DNA of 64,000 nucleotides from Aquincola agrisoli (GTDB lineage: Bacteria; Pseudomonadota; Gammaproteobacteria; Burkholderiales; Burkholderiaceae_C), in contig NZ_JAZIBG010000028.1 of assembly GCF_036621135.1 (NCBI RefSeq), forward strand, positions 248,001 through 312,000. The letters are read 5' to 3'. This document shows positions 16,936 to 26,003 of this stretch, in pieces. The notes below the pieces were generated by a model. The model was not told where the DNA came from, did no database searches, and saw only the letters and a program-made list of their open reading frames with translations. The translations under genes were made by a program, and so were the position numbers. Within the stretch, counting starts at the first letter, position 1; each line of letters starts with the position of its first letter.

Positions 16936-17791
16936 ACCGCCGGCGGCCGCCGCGCCGCGCACCGTCGCGCGTGCACTCGCGGATGCCCGGGCGGCAGGAC
17001 TCGGCCGCCTCGACGCCCAGCTGCTGCTGGCGTTTCACCTGCGGCAGCCGCGCACCTGGCTCCTCACCCACGGCGACGACTTGCTGCCGCCCGTGCTCGA
17101 CGCGGCCTACGCCGGCGACTGCCGCCTGCGCGCCGAGGGCATGCCGCTGGCCTACCTGACGGGGCAGCACGAGTTCCACGGGCTGCTGCTCGAGGTCACC
17201 CCGGACGTGCTCGACCCGCGCCCCGACACCGAAACGCTGGTGGACTGGGCGCTCGAGCGCCTGGCCGCCCGGCCCGCGGGCGCCGACCGGGCACAGGTGG
17301 CCGACCTCGGCACGGGCAGCGGCGCGATCGCGCTGGCCATCAAGCACGGCTGCGCGGCGGCGCAGGTGCGCGCGCTGGACGCCAGTCCGGGCGCGCTGGC
17401 GGTGGCCCGGCGCAACGCGGAACGGCTGGGCCTGGAGGTGGTGTTCCTGCAGGCGGATTGGTGGGAGGGGTTCGCCCCGCCGCTGCTCGACCTGGCCCTG
17501 AGCAATCCACCTTACATCGCCGGCGACGATCCGCACCTGCCTGCGCTGCGCCACGAGCCCCGCATGGCCTTGACCCCGGAAGGCGACGGCCTCGATGCCA
17601 TCCGCAGGATCGTTGCTGGCGCGCCACCCCGCTTGCGCGCCGACGCCTGGCTGCTGCTGGAGCACGGCCACGATCAGGCGGCCGCCGTGCAGGCGCTCCT
17701 GGCGGCCGCCGGCTTCGTCGACATCCAAGGCCGGCACGACCTGGCCGGGCACCTGCGCTGCAGCGGCGGCCGCTGGCCCGGGCGCGCCTGA
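16925..17791 (+). CDS. prmC: Release-factor glutamine N5-methyltransferase
   Basis: 288 residues; uses SAM to methylate the Gln of the GGQ motif in release factors. N-terminal PrmC helical domain, LTGQHEFHGL block, SAM loop ADLGTGSGAIALAI and the catalytic NPPY at 194-197. The ATG at 16925 is inside the 3' end of prfA (11-bp overlap), which supports translational coupling. An in-frame extension to 16859 is less likely. Confidence 0.96.
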   Translation: MAAEPPAAAAPRTVARALADARAAGLGRLDAQLLLAFHLRQPRTWLLTHGDDLLPPVLDAAYAGDCRLRAEGMPLAYLTGQHEFHGLLLEVTPDVLDPRPDTETLVDWALERLAARPAGADRAQVADLGTGSGAIALAIKHGCAAAQVRALDASPGALAVARRNAERLGLEVVFLQADWWEGFAPPLLDLALSNPPYIAGDDPHLPALRHEPRMALTPEGDGLDAIRRIVAGAPPRLRADAWLLLEHGHDQAAAVQALLAAAGFVDIQGRHDLAGHLRCSGGRWPGRA

Positions 17792-17897
17792 ATCGCCAAA
17801 AACAACCCCGCATCGCCCCCTTGATCGGTGTACACGCGGCATGCAGCCGGCGTAGCATCGACCGCACCTTCTGCGCAGGCGAGGAAAGGAGCACGCG

Positions 17898-18482
17898 ATG
17901 CCGATGACCATCCATCTCCGCCAGGGCTTCGGGCCACTGCTGATGCTGGCGGCCCTCGGAGCCGGTGCCGACCAGGGGCTGCGCGTCGACGACGCGGCAG
18001 ACGCCTGGCCCCGCTGGCACACCCGCATCGGCGTGGTCGGCCCGGCGGCGCGCAGCGATCTGTCGCTCGCCGCCGCGCTCCCCAGGCTGCACAGCGCGCA
18101 GGTGCTGGGCGACTACTACTTCGCCGGCACCGGCTTCGACGCCCAGCGCATCGCCGGCGGATTCCGCGCCACCAGCGGCCTGCTGCTCGGCAGCCGCAGC
18201 GCCGCGCTGAGCGCGGCCGCGCTGCCCTCGGCCGAGGGCCTGTCGGTGACGCGCTCCTGGGCCGACCCGTCCGCCGAATCAGGCGGCACGGTGCCCTACG
18301 TGGGGGTGGGCTACACGGGCCTGTCGGTCCGGGGCGGCTGGGGCTTCACGGCCGACGTGGGCCTGATGGCGCTGGGTGGCGGCCTGCGTGTGGGGAGATC
18401 GAACGCGACCACGATCGATGACCTCGCACGCGACATCCGCCTCACGCCGGTGCTGCAACTGGGCGTGTCGTACTCGTTCTGA
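17898..18482 (+). CDS. Putative small outer-membrane beta-barrel protein
   Basis: 194 residues with a weak signal peptide (hydrophobic 10-24, GPLLMLAALGAGADQ). The mature part is rich in short amphipathic strands, contains PYVGVGYTGLSVRGGWGFTAD, and ends LQLGVSYSF with terminal Phe, as in 8-stranded OMPs. It resembles uncharacterised Burkholderiales OmpW/OmpA-barrel-like proteins without a confident family. A strong GGAAAGGAG Shine-Dalgarno precedes the ATG at 17898; an alternative ATG is at 17904. Confidence 0.7.
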   Translation: MPMTIHLRQGFGPLLMLAALGAGADQGLRVDDAADAWPRWHTRIGVVGPAARSDLSLAAALPRLHSAQVLGDYYFAGTGFDAQRIAGGFRATSGLLLGSRSAALSAAALPSAEGLSVTRSWADPSAESGGTVPYVGVGYTGLSVRGGWGFTADVGLMALGGGLRVGRSNATTIDDLARDIRLTPVLQLGVSYSF

Positions 18483-18592
18483 CGGCGGCCGCGGCGCGTC
18501 GGGCAGGGGTATGGCGGCCGCGGCGCGCGTGAGCCGCCGGCATGCCGTATAACCGCGGGTTCGAGACATTTCCTGCAACCCGGATACATACC

Positions 18593-18904
18593 ATGAGCGA
18601 CGTTCAGCAACGCATCGACAGCCTCGTGAAGGGCCACCGCGTGGTGCTCTTCATGAAGGGGACCGCGCAGTTCCCGATGTGCGGCTTTTCCGGCCGCGCG
18701 ATCCAGATCCTGAAGGCCTGCGGCGTGTCCGACCTCACCACCTTCAATGTCCTGGAAGATGAAGACGTGCGCCAGGGGATCAAGGAATACGCCAACTGGC
18801 CGACCATCCCGCAGCTCTACGTCAACGGCGAGTTCGTCGGCGGATCGGACATCATGATGGAGATGTACCAGAGCGGCGAACTGCAGCAGGCGCTGACGGC
18901 CTGA
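18593..18904 (+). CDS. grxD: Monothiol glutaredoxin, Grx4 type
   Basis: 103 residues; binds and transfers 2Fe-2S clusters with glutathione. KGTAQFPMCGFSGRA holds the CGFS monothiol site at 30-33; WPTIPQLYVNGEFVGGSDI is the conserved GSH-binding segment. Full length. The ATG at 18593 gives the standard N-terminus. Its TGA overlaps the ubiX ATG by one base. Confidence 0.96.
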   Translation: MSDVQQRIDSLVKGHRVVLFMKGTAQFPMCGFSGRAIQILKACGVSDLTTFNVLEDEDVRQGIKEYANWPTIPQLYVNGEFVGGSDIMMEMYQSGELQQALTA

Positions 18905-19491
18905 TGGCCACGCCGGCCGACGGCGTCCGCATGCCGCGGCTCGTCGTCGGCATCACCGGTGCGAGCGGCGCCGTTTACGGCGTGCGGCTGCTTCAGCGGG
19001 CCCGCACGTTGGGGATCGAGACGCACCTCGTCGTCACACCCGCCGGGGTGTTGAACGTGCACCACGAACTCGGGCTCGACCGCGCGTCGCTCGAAGCGCT
19101 TGCCAGCCATGCCCATGCGCCGGGCGACGTCGGCGCCTGCATCGCCAGCGGCAGCTTCGATACGGCGGCGATGGCGGTGGCACCCTGCTCGATGAAGTCG
19201 CTGGCCGCCATCGCCCATGGCTTCGGCGACAACCTGCTCACCCGCGCCGCAGACGTCACCTTGAAGGAAAGGCGGAGGCTGCTGCTGATGGTGCGCGAGA
19301 CGCCCTTCAACCTCGCGCATCTGCGCAACATGACGGCGGCGACGGAGATGGGTGCGATCGTCTATCCCCCGCTGCCCGCCTTCTACCACCGGCCGGCGAG
19401 CATCGACGAGTTGGTGGACGACACCGTGGAACGGGCGCTGGCGCTGCTGGGGCTGGACGCCGCCCGGCCGCGCGAGTGGCAAGGCCTCTGA
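18904..19491 (+). CDS. ubiX: Flavin prenyltransferase UbiX
   Basis: 195 residues. It makes prenylated FMN, the cofactor of the UbiD decarboxylase in ubiquinone synthesis. GITGASGAVYGVRLL is the FMN-binding P-loop, CSMKSLAAIAHG the central block, and RETPFNLAHLRNM with PPLPAFYHRP the conserved C-terminal signatures. Start fixed by TGATG overlap with grxD. No ubiD is visible in the window. Confidence 0.95.
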   Translation: MATPADGVRMPRLVVGITGASGAVYGVRLLQRARTLGIETHLVVTPAGVLNVHHELGLDRASLEALASHAHAPGDVGACIASGSFDTAAMAVAPCSMKSLAAIAHGFGDNLLTRAADVTLKERRRLLLMVRETPFNLAHLRNMTAATEMGAIVYPPLPAFYHRPASIDELVDDTVERALALLGLDAARPREWQGL

Positions 19492-19508
19492 GCGGCGCCC
19501 CGGTCGGC

Positions 19509-20141
19509 TCAGGCCGGCGCAGGCGGTAGAGGCTGCCAGCGCCGCCGGGCCGCGAACACCGCGTTGGGATATTCCGCGCGGCCCCGGCTGCCGTTGTAGC
19601 GGCCCAGCGCCAGGAACAGGTCGCCGCGCTCGATGGCGAGGTAGTGGCGCAGGATCACGCAGCCGAAGCGCAAGTTGGTCTGCATGTGGAACAGCCGGCT
19701 GGGATCGCCGTCGCCGATCAGGCGTGACCAGAACGGCATCACCTGCATGTAGCCGCGGGCCCCCGCGGAACTGATGGCGTATTTGCGGAAGCCGCTCTCC
19801 ACCTGCACCAGCCCCAGCACGAGCGCTGGCTCCAGGCCGGCACGGGTGCTTTCGTACCAGACCGTCTCGAGGAACTCCGTCCGGGTGAGGCGTTCGGTCT
19901 TGATGCGCTGCAACCGGCCGCTCATCATGTCCAGCCACCGTGCGTAGGCCAGGCGCGCCTCCAGAGAGGCAAACACCGGCTTGGGCGGCGCATCGCTCGC
20001 GATCGCCGCTGAAAGCGCGGAGCGCACCGCGTTGGCCAGCGGCTCCTCCACCTGGGCTCCTGCCCACGCCGGCCTCGCCGCCATGGGCAACAAGGCCGCA
20101 CCGGCCTGAAGGGCGAGCCACCGCCGACGGGTGAGACTCAT
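19509..20141 (-). CDS. Lytic transglycosylase (SLT domain)
   Basis: 210 residues. A Tat-like/Sec signal (MSLTRRRWLALQAGAALLP, cleavage near AWA|GA) precedes a goose-lysozyme-like SLT domain: WYESTRAGLEPALVLGLVQV then ESGFRKYAISSAGARG (catalytic Glu) and YMQVMPFWSRLIGD. It cleaves the MurNAc-GlcNAc bond of peptidoglycan in the periplasm. The ATG at 20141 overlaps the stop of the DUF418 gene (ATGA), so it is preferred over 20156. Confidence 0.9.
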   Translation of the reverse strand: MSLTRRRWLALQAGAALLPMAARPAWAGAQVEEPLANAVRSALSAAIASDAPPKPVFASLEARLAYARWLDMMSGRLQRIKTERLTRTEFLETVWYESTRAGLEPALVLGLVQVESGFRKYAISSAGARGYMQVMPFWSRLIGDGDPSRLFHMQTNLRFGCVILRHYLAIERGDLFLALGRYNGSRGRAEYPNAVFAARRRWQPLPPAPA

Positions 20142-21235
20142 CGATGCACGAGCCATGGTTCGAAAGGGCCTCGCCAGCCACGCGACTCGGCCCAGGCCGA
20201 CAGCCCCCAAGCAGCCAGCCACATGCCCAGCGACCAGGCCCAGCCTCCGAGGATGGACAAGGGCCAGCCGGCGCCCGCGCCGCTGAAGAGCGCCACGCAC
20301 AGCATCGAGTGCAGCAGGTAGAGGCTCAAGGTGCGCCGGCCGAGCGGTGCCAGCAGCGAAGCCCAGCGGCCCGCATGCAGAACGGCCAGGCCGACGAGCG
20401 GCACGGTCAGCGACCATCCCACCGCCGGTGCCAGTGCGAGCCACAGGGATACGGCGGGGTCGCGCTGGGCCATCGCATCCGTCATGCCCAGCGCATAGAC
20501 CGAGTTGAGCAGCAGGCCAGCAGGCAGCAGGCGCCAGGACCAGCGCTGCCACGAAGGCCGCCAGCGGCGGTGCGTGAGCAGCCGCAGCCGGGCCGCCAGC
20601 ATGCCCGCCAGCATCGCCGCGCGCAGCACGGGCAGGAAGAGGACCAGCGCCGCCACCTGCAGCGTGGCATAGGCCGTGACGTTGAGCCATGCCTGTTCGA
20701 CCCACGAGGTCACCGCGCCGAAGCCATCGGACGGATCCGCGACGCCGCTCGGCCCCGCATAGACCGCCAGCAGCAGGCTGAGCAGCACCGCGCCGGCCGC
20801 CCAGGCGCAGGCCGCGATCCACCGGCGGTACAGCGCCGTGGGCCGATCTCCCGCATGCGCCAGCACCGTGAAGCCGCAGACCGCGTACATCGTGAGGATG
20901 TCGCCGCAGTAGACCAGGGCCCCGTGCAGGACCCCCAGCAGCAGCAGCCGGCGCAGGCGCGCGCGCCCGTCGGACGGCGCCCCTCGCCGCCGCACGGCCA
21001 GCACCAGGCCCGCTCCGAAAAGGAAGGCCAGCAACGGGTACGCCTTGCCGTGCAGCAGCAAGGCTGCCAACGCATGGGCGCCGAAGGTGGCGATGCCGGG
21101 GGGATCGAGTTCGCCGAGCGGCGCTCCCCACGGTGCGACGGGATACGACAAGGCGTTGACCACGAGCACACCCACCATCGCCAGCGCCCGCAATGCATCC
21201 AGCAGCGGCTCGCGGCGCGGCGACAGAGGGATCAC
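20138..21235 (-). CDS. DUF418-family integral membrane protein
   Basis: About 365 residues with some ten hydrophobic segments. The N-terminus RREPLLDALRALAMVGVLVVN and the later GRRTLSLYLLHSML are typical of DUF418/YeiB-like proteins, whose role is unclear (acyltransferase-like membrane fold). The GTG at 21235 lies 10 bp after the proS stop; the ATG at 21319 would overlap proS by 74 bp and adds an Arg-rich non-homologous segment, so GTG is chosen. Translation is coupled to the transglycosylase by ATGA. Confidence 0.85.
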   Translation of the reverse strand: MIPLSPRREPLLDALRALAMVGVLVVNALSYPVAPWGAPLGELDPPGIATFGAHALAALLLHGKAYPLLAFLFGAGLVLAVRRRGAPSDGRARLRRLLLLGVLHGALVYCGDILTMYAVCGFTVLAHAGDRPTALYRRWIAACAWAAGAVLLSLLLAVYAGPSGVADPSDGFGAVTSWVEQAWLNVTAYATLQVAALVLFLPVLRAAMLAGMLAARLRLLTHRRWRPSWQRWSWRLLPAGLLLNSVYALGMTDAMAQRDPAVSLWLALAPAVGWSLTVPLVGLAVLHAGRWASLLAPLGRRTLSLYLLHSMLCVALFSGAGAGWPLSILGGWAWSLGMWLAAWGLSAWAESRGWRGPFEPWLVHR

Positions 21236-21245
21236 GCTGCCGACA

Positions 21246-22997
21246 TCAGGAGCCCGGCGACAGGCGGTTCTGCAGGTGCGCCACCGCGTCGGCCCATGCC
21301 ACCTTGGTGGCAGCCGCATCGCGCCGGCCCTGGTACTCGACCTGGCCCTCCTTCAGGCCACGGTCGGAGAGCACCAGGCGGTGCGGCACGCCGATCAGTT
21401 CCCAGTCGGCGAACATGGCGCCCGGACGCTCGCCGCGATCGTCGAGCAGCACGTCGATGCCGAGTGCGGCCAACCGGTCATGCAGCGTGTCGGCGGCCGC
21501 CTTGACCTCGGCATTGCGGTCGTAGCCGATCGGGCAGACCACCACGGTGAAGGGCGCGATGCTGTCGGGCCAGACGATGCCGCGTTCGTCGTGGTTCTGC
21601 TCGATCGCGGCGCCCAGGATGCGCGTGACCCCGATGCCGTAGCAGCCCATCTCCATCAACTGCGGCTTGCCGGACTCGTCGAGGTAGGTGGCGTTCATCG
21701 CCTTCGAATACTTGGTGCCGAGGTAGAACACATGGCCGACCTCGATGCCGCGCTGGATCGCCAGCACGCCCTGGCCATCGGGCGACGGGTCGCCCGCCAC
21801 GGCGTTGCGGATGTCGGCGACCAAGTCGGGCTCGGGCAGGTCGCGGCCCCAGTTGACGCCGGTGAAGTGGAAGTCCGCGTCGTTGGCGCCGCAGACGAAG
21901 TCGCTCATGTTCGCGACGGTGCGGTCGGCGATGACCTTCACCGGCTTCTTCAGCCCGATCGGGCCCAGGTAGCCCGGCTTGCAGCCGAAGTGGTCATCGA
22001 TCTCGGCGGCGGTCGCGAAGCGGTAGCCGGCCTTCAGCCCGTCGAGCTTGCCGGCCTTGACTTCGTTCAGGGCGTGGTCCCCGCGCACCAGCAGCAGCCA
22101 CACCGTCGCCTTGACGATGTCGCCCTGCTCGTTGCACTCGTCGGTGGCCAGCACCAGCGACTTGACCGTCCGCGCCAGCGGCAGGCCCAGCAGTTCGGCG
22201 ACATCTTCGCAGGTGCTCTTGCCGGGCGTCGGCGTCTTCTCGAGCGCCTGGGCTGCGGCCGCGCGCTGGGGCAGCAGGGCCACGCTCTCGGCGAGCTCGA
22301 TGTTGGCCGCGTAGCTGCTGGTGGGGCAGTAGACGATCGCATCCTCGCCCGTCTCGGCGATGACCTGGAACTCGTGCGAGCGGTCGCCGCCGATCGCACC
22401 GGTGTCGGCGGCCACGGCACGGTACTGCAGGCCGAGGCGATCGAAGATGGCGCAGTAGGCGGCGTACATCGCGTCGTAGCTCTTGCCTGCAGCGGCCACG
22501 TCGCGGTCGAAGGAATACGCATCCTTCATCGTGAACTCGCGTCCCCGCATCACGCCGAAGCGCGGCCGGCGCTCGTCACGGAACTTCGTCTGGATGTGAT
22601 AGAAGTTCTTCGGCAACTGCTTGTAGCTGCGCAGCTCCTGCCGGGCGATGTCGGTGATGACCTCCTCGCTGGTCGGCTGGATGATGAAGTCGCGCTCATG
22701 GCGGTCCTTGACGCGCAGCAGTTCGGGGCCCATCTTGTCGAAGCGGCCCGTCTCCTGCCACAGCTCCGCCGGCTGCACCACCGGCATCAGCAGCTCGACG
22801 GCACCCGCCCGGTTCATCTCCTCGCGGATGATGTGCTCGACCTTGCGGATGACCCGCAGCCCCATGGGCATGTAGTTGTAGATGCCGGCGCCCAGGCGCT
22901 TGATGAAGCCGGCGCGCAGCATCAGCTTGTGGCTGACGATTTCCGCATCGGCAGGCGCTTCTTTCAGCGTCGAAATGAAGAACTGGCTGGCTTTCAT
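21246..22997 (-). CDS. proS: Prolyl-tRNA synthetase (bacterial, editing-domain type)
   Basis: 583 residues; charges tRNA-Pro. Class II core with motif 1 (GAGIYNYMPMGLRVIRK), motif 2 (FRDERRPRFGVMRGREFTMK) and motif 3 (GCYGIGVTRILGA), an inserted YbaK-like editing domain (ATDECNEQGDIVKATVW region) and a C-terminal anticodon-binding domain. The ATG at 22997 (MKASQFFISTLKEAPADAE) is the standard start; 28 in-frame upstream codons are not homologous. First gene of a minus-strand unit with DUF418 and the lytic transglycosylase; divergent from rppH. Confidence 0.97.
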   Translation of the reverse strand: MKASQFFISTLKEAPADAEIVSHKLMLRAGFIKRLGAGIYNYMPMGLRVIRKVEHIIREEMNRAGAVELLMPVVQPAELWQETGRFDKMGPELLRVKDRHERDFIIQPTSEEVITDIARQELRSYKQLPKNFYHIQTKFRDERRPRFGVMRGREFTMKDAYSFDRDVAAAGKSYDAMYAAYCAIFDRLGLQYRAVAADTGAIGGDRSHEFQVIAETGEDAIVYCPTSSYAANIELAESVALLPQRAAAAQALEKTPTPGKSTCEDVAELLGLPLARTVKSLVLATDECNEQGDIVKATVWLLLVRGDHALNEVKAGKLDGLKAGYRFATAAEIDDHFGCKPGYLGPIGLKKPVKVIADRTVANMSDFVCGANDADFHFTGVNWGRDLPEPDLVADIRNAVAGDPSPDGQGVLAIQRGIEVGHVFYLGTKYSKAMNATYLDESGKPQLMEMGCYGIGVTRILGAAIEQNHDERGIVWPDSIAPFTVVVCPIGYDRNAEVKAAADTLHDRLAALGIDVLLDDRGERPGAMFADWELIGVPHRLVLSDRGLKEGQVEYQGRRDAAATKVAWADAVAHLQNRLSPGS

Positions 22998-23135
22998 GGG
23001 AGGTCTGGATCCGTCATGGGCGAACGCGTGGCGCGCTGCCGGCACCGTGGCGCAGGGATGCGGGAAAGCGAGACTTCGCACGCCGCACCGGCCCGGTGCA
23101 ATAATGATTTCAACTTATAGATTTGAGGTTTGATT

Positions 23136-23717
23136 ATGCTCGACCGTGAAGGCTTCAGGCCGAACGTCGGCATCATCCTGCTCAACGCCCGGAACCAGGT
23201 GTTCTGGGGCAAGCGCCTTCGCACGCATTCCTGGCAATTCCCCCAGGGCGGCATCAAGCACGGCGAGACGCCCGAGCAGGCCATGTTCCGGGAACTCCAT
23301 GAAGAAGTGGGGCTGTTCCCTGAGCAAGTGCGGATACTGGCGCGCACGCGCGACTGGCTGCGCTACGAAGTGCCGGAGCACTTCATCCGCCGCGATGCCC
23401 GGGGCCACTACCGAGGACAGAAGCAGATCTGGTTCCTGCTGCGGCTCATCGGCCGCGACAGCGACATGAACCTGCGGGCGACGGACCATCCAGAGTTCGA
23501 CGCCTGGCGCTGGAACGAATACTGGGTGCCGCTCGACGTGGTGATCGAATTCAAGCGCGACGTCTACCAGATGGCCCTGACCGAGCTGGCCCGCTTCCTG
23601 CCGCGGCCGAACCACCACAACCGCTATCTGCGCTCAGGCATGCGGCCCCATCGCAACGACGACGGCACACGCGCCGCCTTGCCGCCAGACGATCCGAAGC
23701 ACACCGCGCCGGAGTGA
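23136..23717 (+). CDS. rppH: RNA 5'-pyrophosphohydrolase
   Basis: 193 residues. It removes pyrophosphate from triphosphorylated 5' ends of mRNA and so starts RNase E-dependent decay. The Nudix box GGIKHGETPEQAMFRELHEE with VGLF is complete. The N-terminus MLDREGFRPNVGIILLN is the RppH hallmark. A GAGG Shine-Dalgarno 7 bp before the ATG sets the start. An AT-rich stretch (TATAGA at about 23116) may hold the promoter. The C-terminal 35 residues are a variable basic tail. Confidence 0.96.
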   Translation: MLDREGFRPNVGIILLNARNQVFWGKRLRTHSWQFPQGGIKHGETPEQAMFRELHEEVGLFPEQVRILARTRDWLRYEVPEHFIRRDARGHYRGQKQIWFLLRLIGRDSDMNLRATDHPEFDAWRWNEYWVPLDVVIEFKRDVYQMALTELARFLPRPNHHNRYLRSGMRPHRNDDGTRAALPPDDPKHTAPE

Positions 23718-23736
23718 GGCGCCGCGCGGCGGCGCC
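23718..23736. terminator. GC hairpin between convergent rppH and proB
   Basis: A perfect 8-bp stem GGCGCCGC/GCGGCGCC with a 3-nt loop fills the 21-bp gap between the two stop codons. It has no T-tract on either side, so it may block read-through in both directions only weakly. Confidence 0.4.
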
Positions 23737-23738
23737 CG

Positions 23739-24857
23739 TCAGGTGAGCACGAGGTTCGTGCGGTGGACCATCTCGGGCTCGTTGGTGAACCCGAGGAGCA
23801 CCTCGATCTGCGATGACGGCTTGCGTGCGATGAGCCGCGCCTCGGCGCTGGAATAGTTGGCCAGGCCCCGTGCGATCTCGCGGCCGTCGAGCGCGCGGAT
23901 GGCGATCACGTCACCTCGATGGAACTCGCCCTGCACCTCGTGCATGCCGATCGGCAGGAGGCTCTTGCCTTCGCCCAGGAGCGCCCGCGCCGCGCCCTCG
24001 TCGACCATGACGGCGCCGCGGAGTTGGAGGTGATCGGCCATCCATTGCTTGCGGGCTGCCCGCTTCGCGGTGCGCGCGACGAGCAGCGTGCCGATCGGCT
24101 CTCCGTCGGCCAGCCGCAGCAGCACGTCGGGCTCGCGGCCCCAGGCGATCACCGTGCTGGCCCCGCTGCGCGCGGCGCGCTTGGCGGCGAGGATCTTGGT
24201 GATCATGCCGCCCCGGCCGATGCTCGAGCCTGCCCCGCCCGCCATGCGCTCGAGCTCCGGGTCGCCGGCTTCGGCGACATCGACGAAGCGGGCGTCCGGC
24301 TGGCTGCGCGGATCGGCCGTGTAGAGGCCGCGCTGGTCGGTGAGGATCACCAGCGCATCCGCCTCGATCAGGTTGGCGACCAGCGCCCCGAGGGTGTCGT
24401 TGTCGCCGAACTTGATCTCGTCGTTGACGACGGTGTCGTTCTCGTTGATGACGGGGATGACCTTCAGTGCGAGCAGCGTCAGCAGCGTGGACCGTGCGTT
24501 GAGGTACCGCTCGCGGTCGGCGAGATCGGCATGCGTGAGCAGGACCTGCGCACTGCCCATGCCGCGCTCCGAGAGCTTGCTCTCGTACATCTGCGCCAAG
24601 CCCATCTGACCGACTGCCGCCGCGGCCTGCAGTTCGTGCAGTTCCTTCGGCCGGGTGCGCCAACCGAGCCGCTTCATGCCCTCGGCGATCGCGCCGCTCG
24701 ACACCATCACCACCTCGCGGTCATCGTCCGCCAGTGCGGCCAGTTGCCGGCACCAGTTGCTGATGGCGTCGGCGTCGACGCCCCGCCCCTCGTTGGTGAC
24801 CAGGCTCGATCCGACCTTGACGACGATGCGCCGGGCGGTCTTCAGCACGTCATTCAT
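23739..24857 (-). CDS. proB: Glutamate 5-kinase
   Basis: 372 residues; first step of proline synthesis. The amino-acid-kinase domain starts RRIVVKVGSSLVTNEGRG and contains NENDTVVNDEIKFGDNDTL and GRGGMITKILAA. A C-terminal PUA domain follows (from about 280: LQLRGAVMVDEGAARALLGE). The ATG at 24857 overlaps the obgE end by 8 bp, so the gene is the last of rplU-rpmA-obgE-proB. No proA is adjacent. Confidence 0.96.
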   Translation of the reverse strand: MNDVLKTARRIVVKVGSSLVTNEGRGVDADAISNWCRQLAALADDDREVVMVSSGAIAEGMKRLGWRTRPKELHELQAAAAVGQMGLAQMYESKLSERGMGSAQVLLTHADLADRERYLNARSTLLTLLALKVIPVINENDTVVNDEIKFGDNDTLGALVANLIEADALVILTDQRGLYTADPRSQPDARFVDVAEAGDPELERMAGGAGSSIGRGGMITKILAAKRAARSGASTVIAWGREPDVLLRLADGEPIGTLLVARTAKRAARKQWMADHLQLRGAVMVDEGAARALLGEGKSLLPIGMHEVQGEFHRGDVIAIRALDGREIARGLANYSSAEARLIARKPSSQIEVLLGFTNEPEMVHRTNLVLT

Positions 24858-25920
24858 GGTCGGTGCCAGGCGTGTCGAAGCGCGGATCGGGATCCGGGAT
24901 CGGCGCGTTGTTGAGCGCCGCCACGTGCTCATAGACGGAATGGATCAGCGGCTCCAGGCCTTCGCGCGTGAGCGCCGAAATCTCGAAGACGGGGCCCTTC
25001 CAGCGCATGCGCTTGACGAAGTCCTTGACACGCGCGGCCCGCTCGTCCGCCGGCACCATGTCGAGCTTGTTCAACACCAGCCAGCGCGGCTTGTCGTGCA
25101 GTTCCTCGTCGTAGCGCTTGAGTTCCGCCACGATGCCCTTGGCCTGGGCCACCGGATCGACCGCGTCGTCGAACGGCGCCATGTCGACGAGGTGCAGCAA
25201 CAGGCGCGTGCGCTGCAGGTGGCGCAGAAACCGGTGGCCGAGGCCAGCGCCATCCGCCGCGCCTTCGATCAGCCCCGGCACGTCGGCGACGACGAAGCTC
25301 TTCTCCGGCGCGACGCGCACCACGCCGAGGTTGGGATGCAGCGTCGTGAAGGGATAGTCCGCGATCTTCGGCCGGGCATTGGAGATGGCCGCGATCAGCG
25401 TGCTCTTGCCGGCGTTCGGCATGCCCAGCAGGCCGACATCGGCCAGCACGCGCAGTTCGAGCTTGAGCTTCTTCTGCTCGCCGGGCCAGCCCGGCGTCTT
25501 CTGCCTCGGCGCGCGGTTGGTGCTGCTCTTGAAGTGCAGGTTGCCGAAGCCGCCGTCGCCGCCCTTGCAGATCAGCACGGGCTCCCCGGGCACCAGCAGT
25601 TCCGCGATGACCTCGTTCGTCTCGAGGTCCGTGATGATCGTGCCCACCGGCATGCGCAGGACGATGTCCTCGGCGGCGGCACCGAACTGGTCGGAGCCGC
25701 GCCCCGCCTCGCCGTTCTTGGCCTCGTGCCGTCGCGCATAGCGATAGTCGATCAGCGTATTGAGGTTGCGATCGGCGACCGCGTAGACGCTTCCGCCCCG
25801 GCCGCCGTCGCCGCCGTTCGGGCCGCCGAACGGAATGAACTTCTCGCGCCTAAAGCTCGCACAGCCGGCGCCGCCGTTGCCGGCCGCTGCGTCGATGGTG
25901 GCTTCGTCTACGAACTTCAT
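24850..25920 (-). CDS. obgE: Obg family GTPase (ribosome assembly)
   Basis: 356 residues. N-terminal glycine-rich Obg fold (MKFVDEATIDAAAGNGGAGC), then a G domain with G1 GMPNAGKSTLIAAI, switch I DYPFTTLHPNLGVV, G3 DVPGLIEGA and G4 NKLD. It acts in 50S subunit maturation and stress control. It lacks the extra C-terminal OCT domain of Gram-positive Obg. Third gene of the L21/L27 operon, after an 83-bp gap that contains a terminator-like hairpin. Confidence 0.96.
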   Translation of the reverse strand: MKFVDEATIDAAAGNGGAGCASFRREKFIPFGGPNGGDGGRGGSVYAVADRNLNTLIDYRYARRHEAKNGEAGRGSDQFGAAAEDIVLRMPVGTIITDLETNEVIAELLVPGEPVLICKGGDGGFGNLHFKSSTNRAPRQKTPGWPGEQKKLKLELRVLADVGLLGMPNAGKSTLIAAISNARPKIADYPFTTLHPNLGVVRVAPEKSFVVADVPGLIEGAADGAGLGHRFLRHLQRTRLLLHLVDMAPFDDAVDPVAQAKGIVAELKRYDEELHDKPRWLVLNKLDMVPADERAARVKDFVKRMRWKGPVFEISALTREGLEPLIHSVYEHVAALNNAPIPDPDPRFDTPGTDHE

Positions 25921-25940
25921 GGTCAGTCGATCTTAGAAGC

Positions 25941-25965
25941 AAAAAGCCCCGGCAAGCCGGGGCTT
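25941..25965 (-). terminator. Intrinsic terminator between rpmA and obgE
   Basis: On the minus strand, arms AAGCCCCGGC and GCCGGGGCTT (25944-25965) pair perfectly and are followed by a run of five T, only about 20 bp before the obgE start. It would reduce obgE-proB expression relative to the ribosomal proteins. Confidence 0.8.
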
Positions 25966-26003
25966 CACTGCATGCGAGGCTGCCGACGCAGCCCCGAAAC
26001 ACA

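Noticed and set aside
19509..20156. ATG at 20156 as the transglycosylase start
   Set aside because: The ATG at 20141 makes an exact ATGA overlap with the upstream gene and begins the signal peptide cleanly.
21045..23120. A 691-codon plus-strand open frame
   Set aside because: Shadow of proS, whose three class II motifs are clear on the minus strand.
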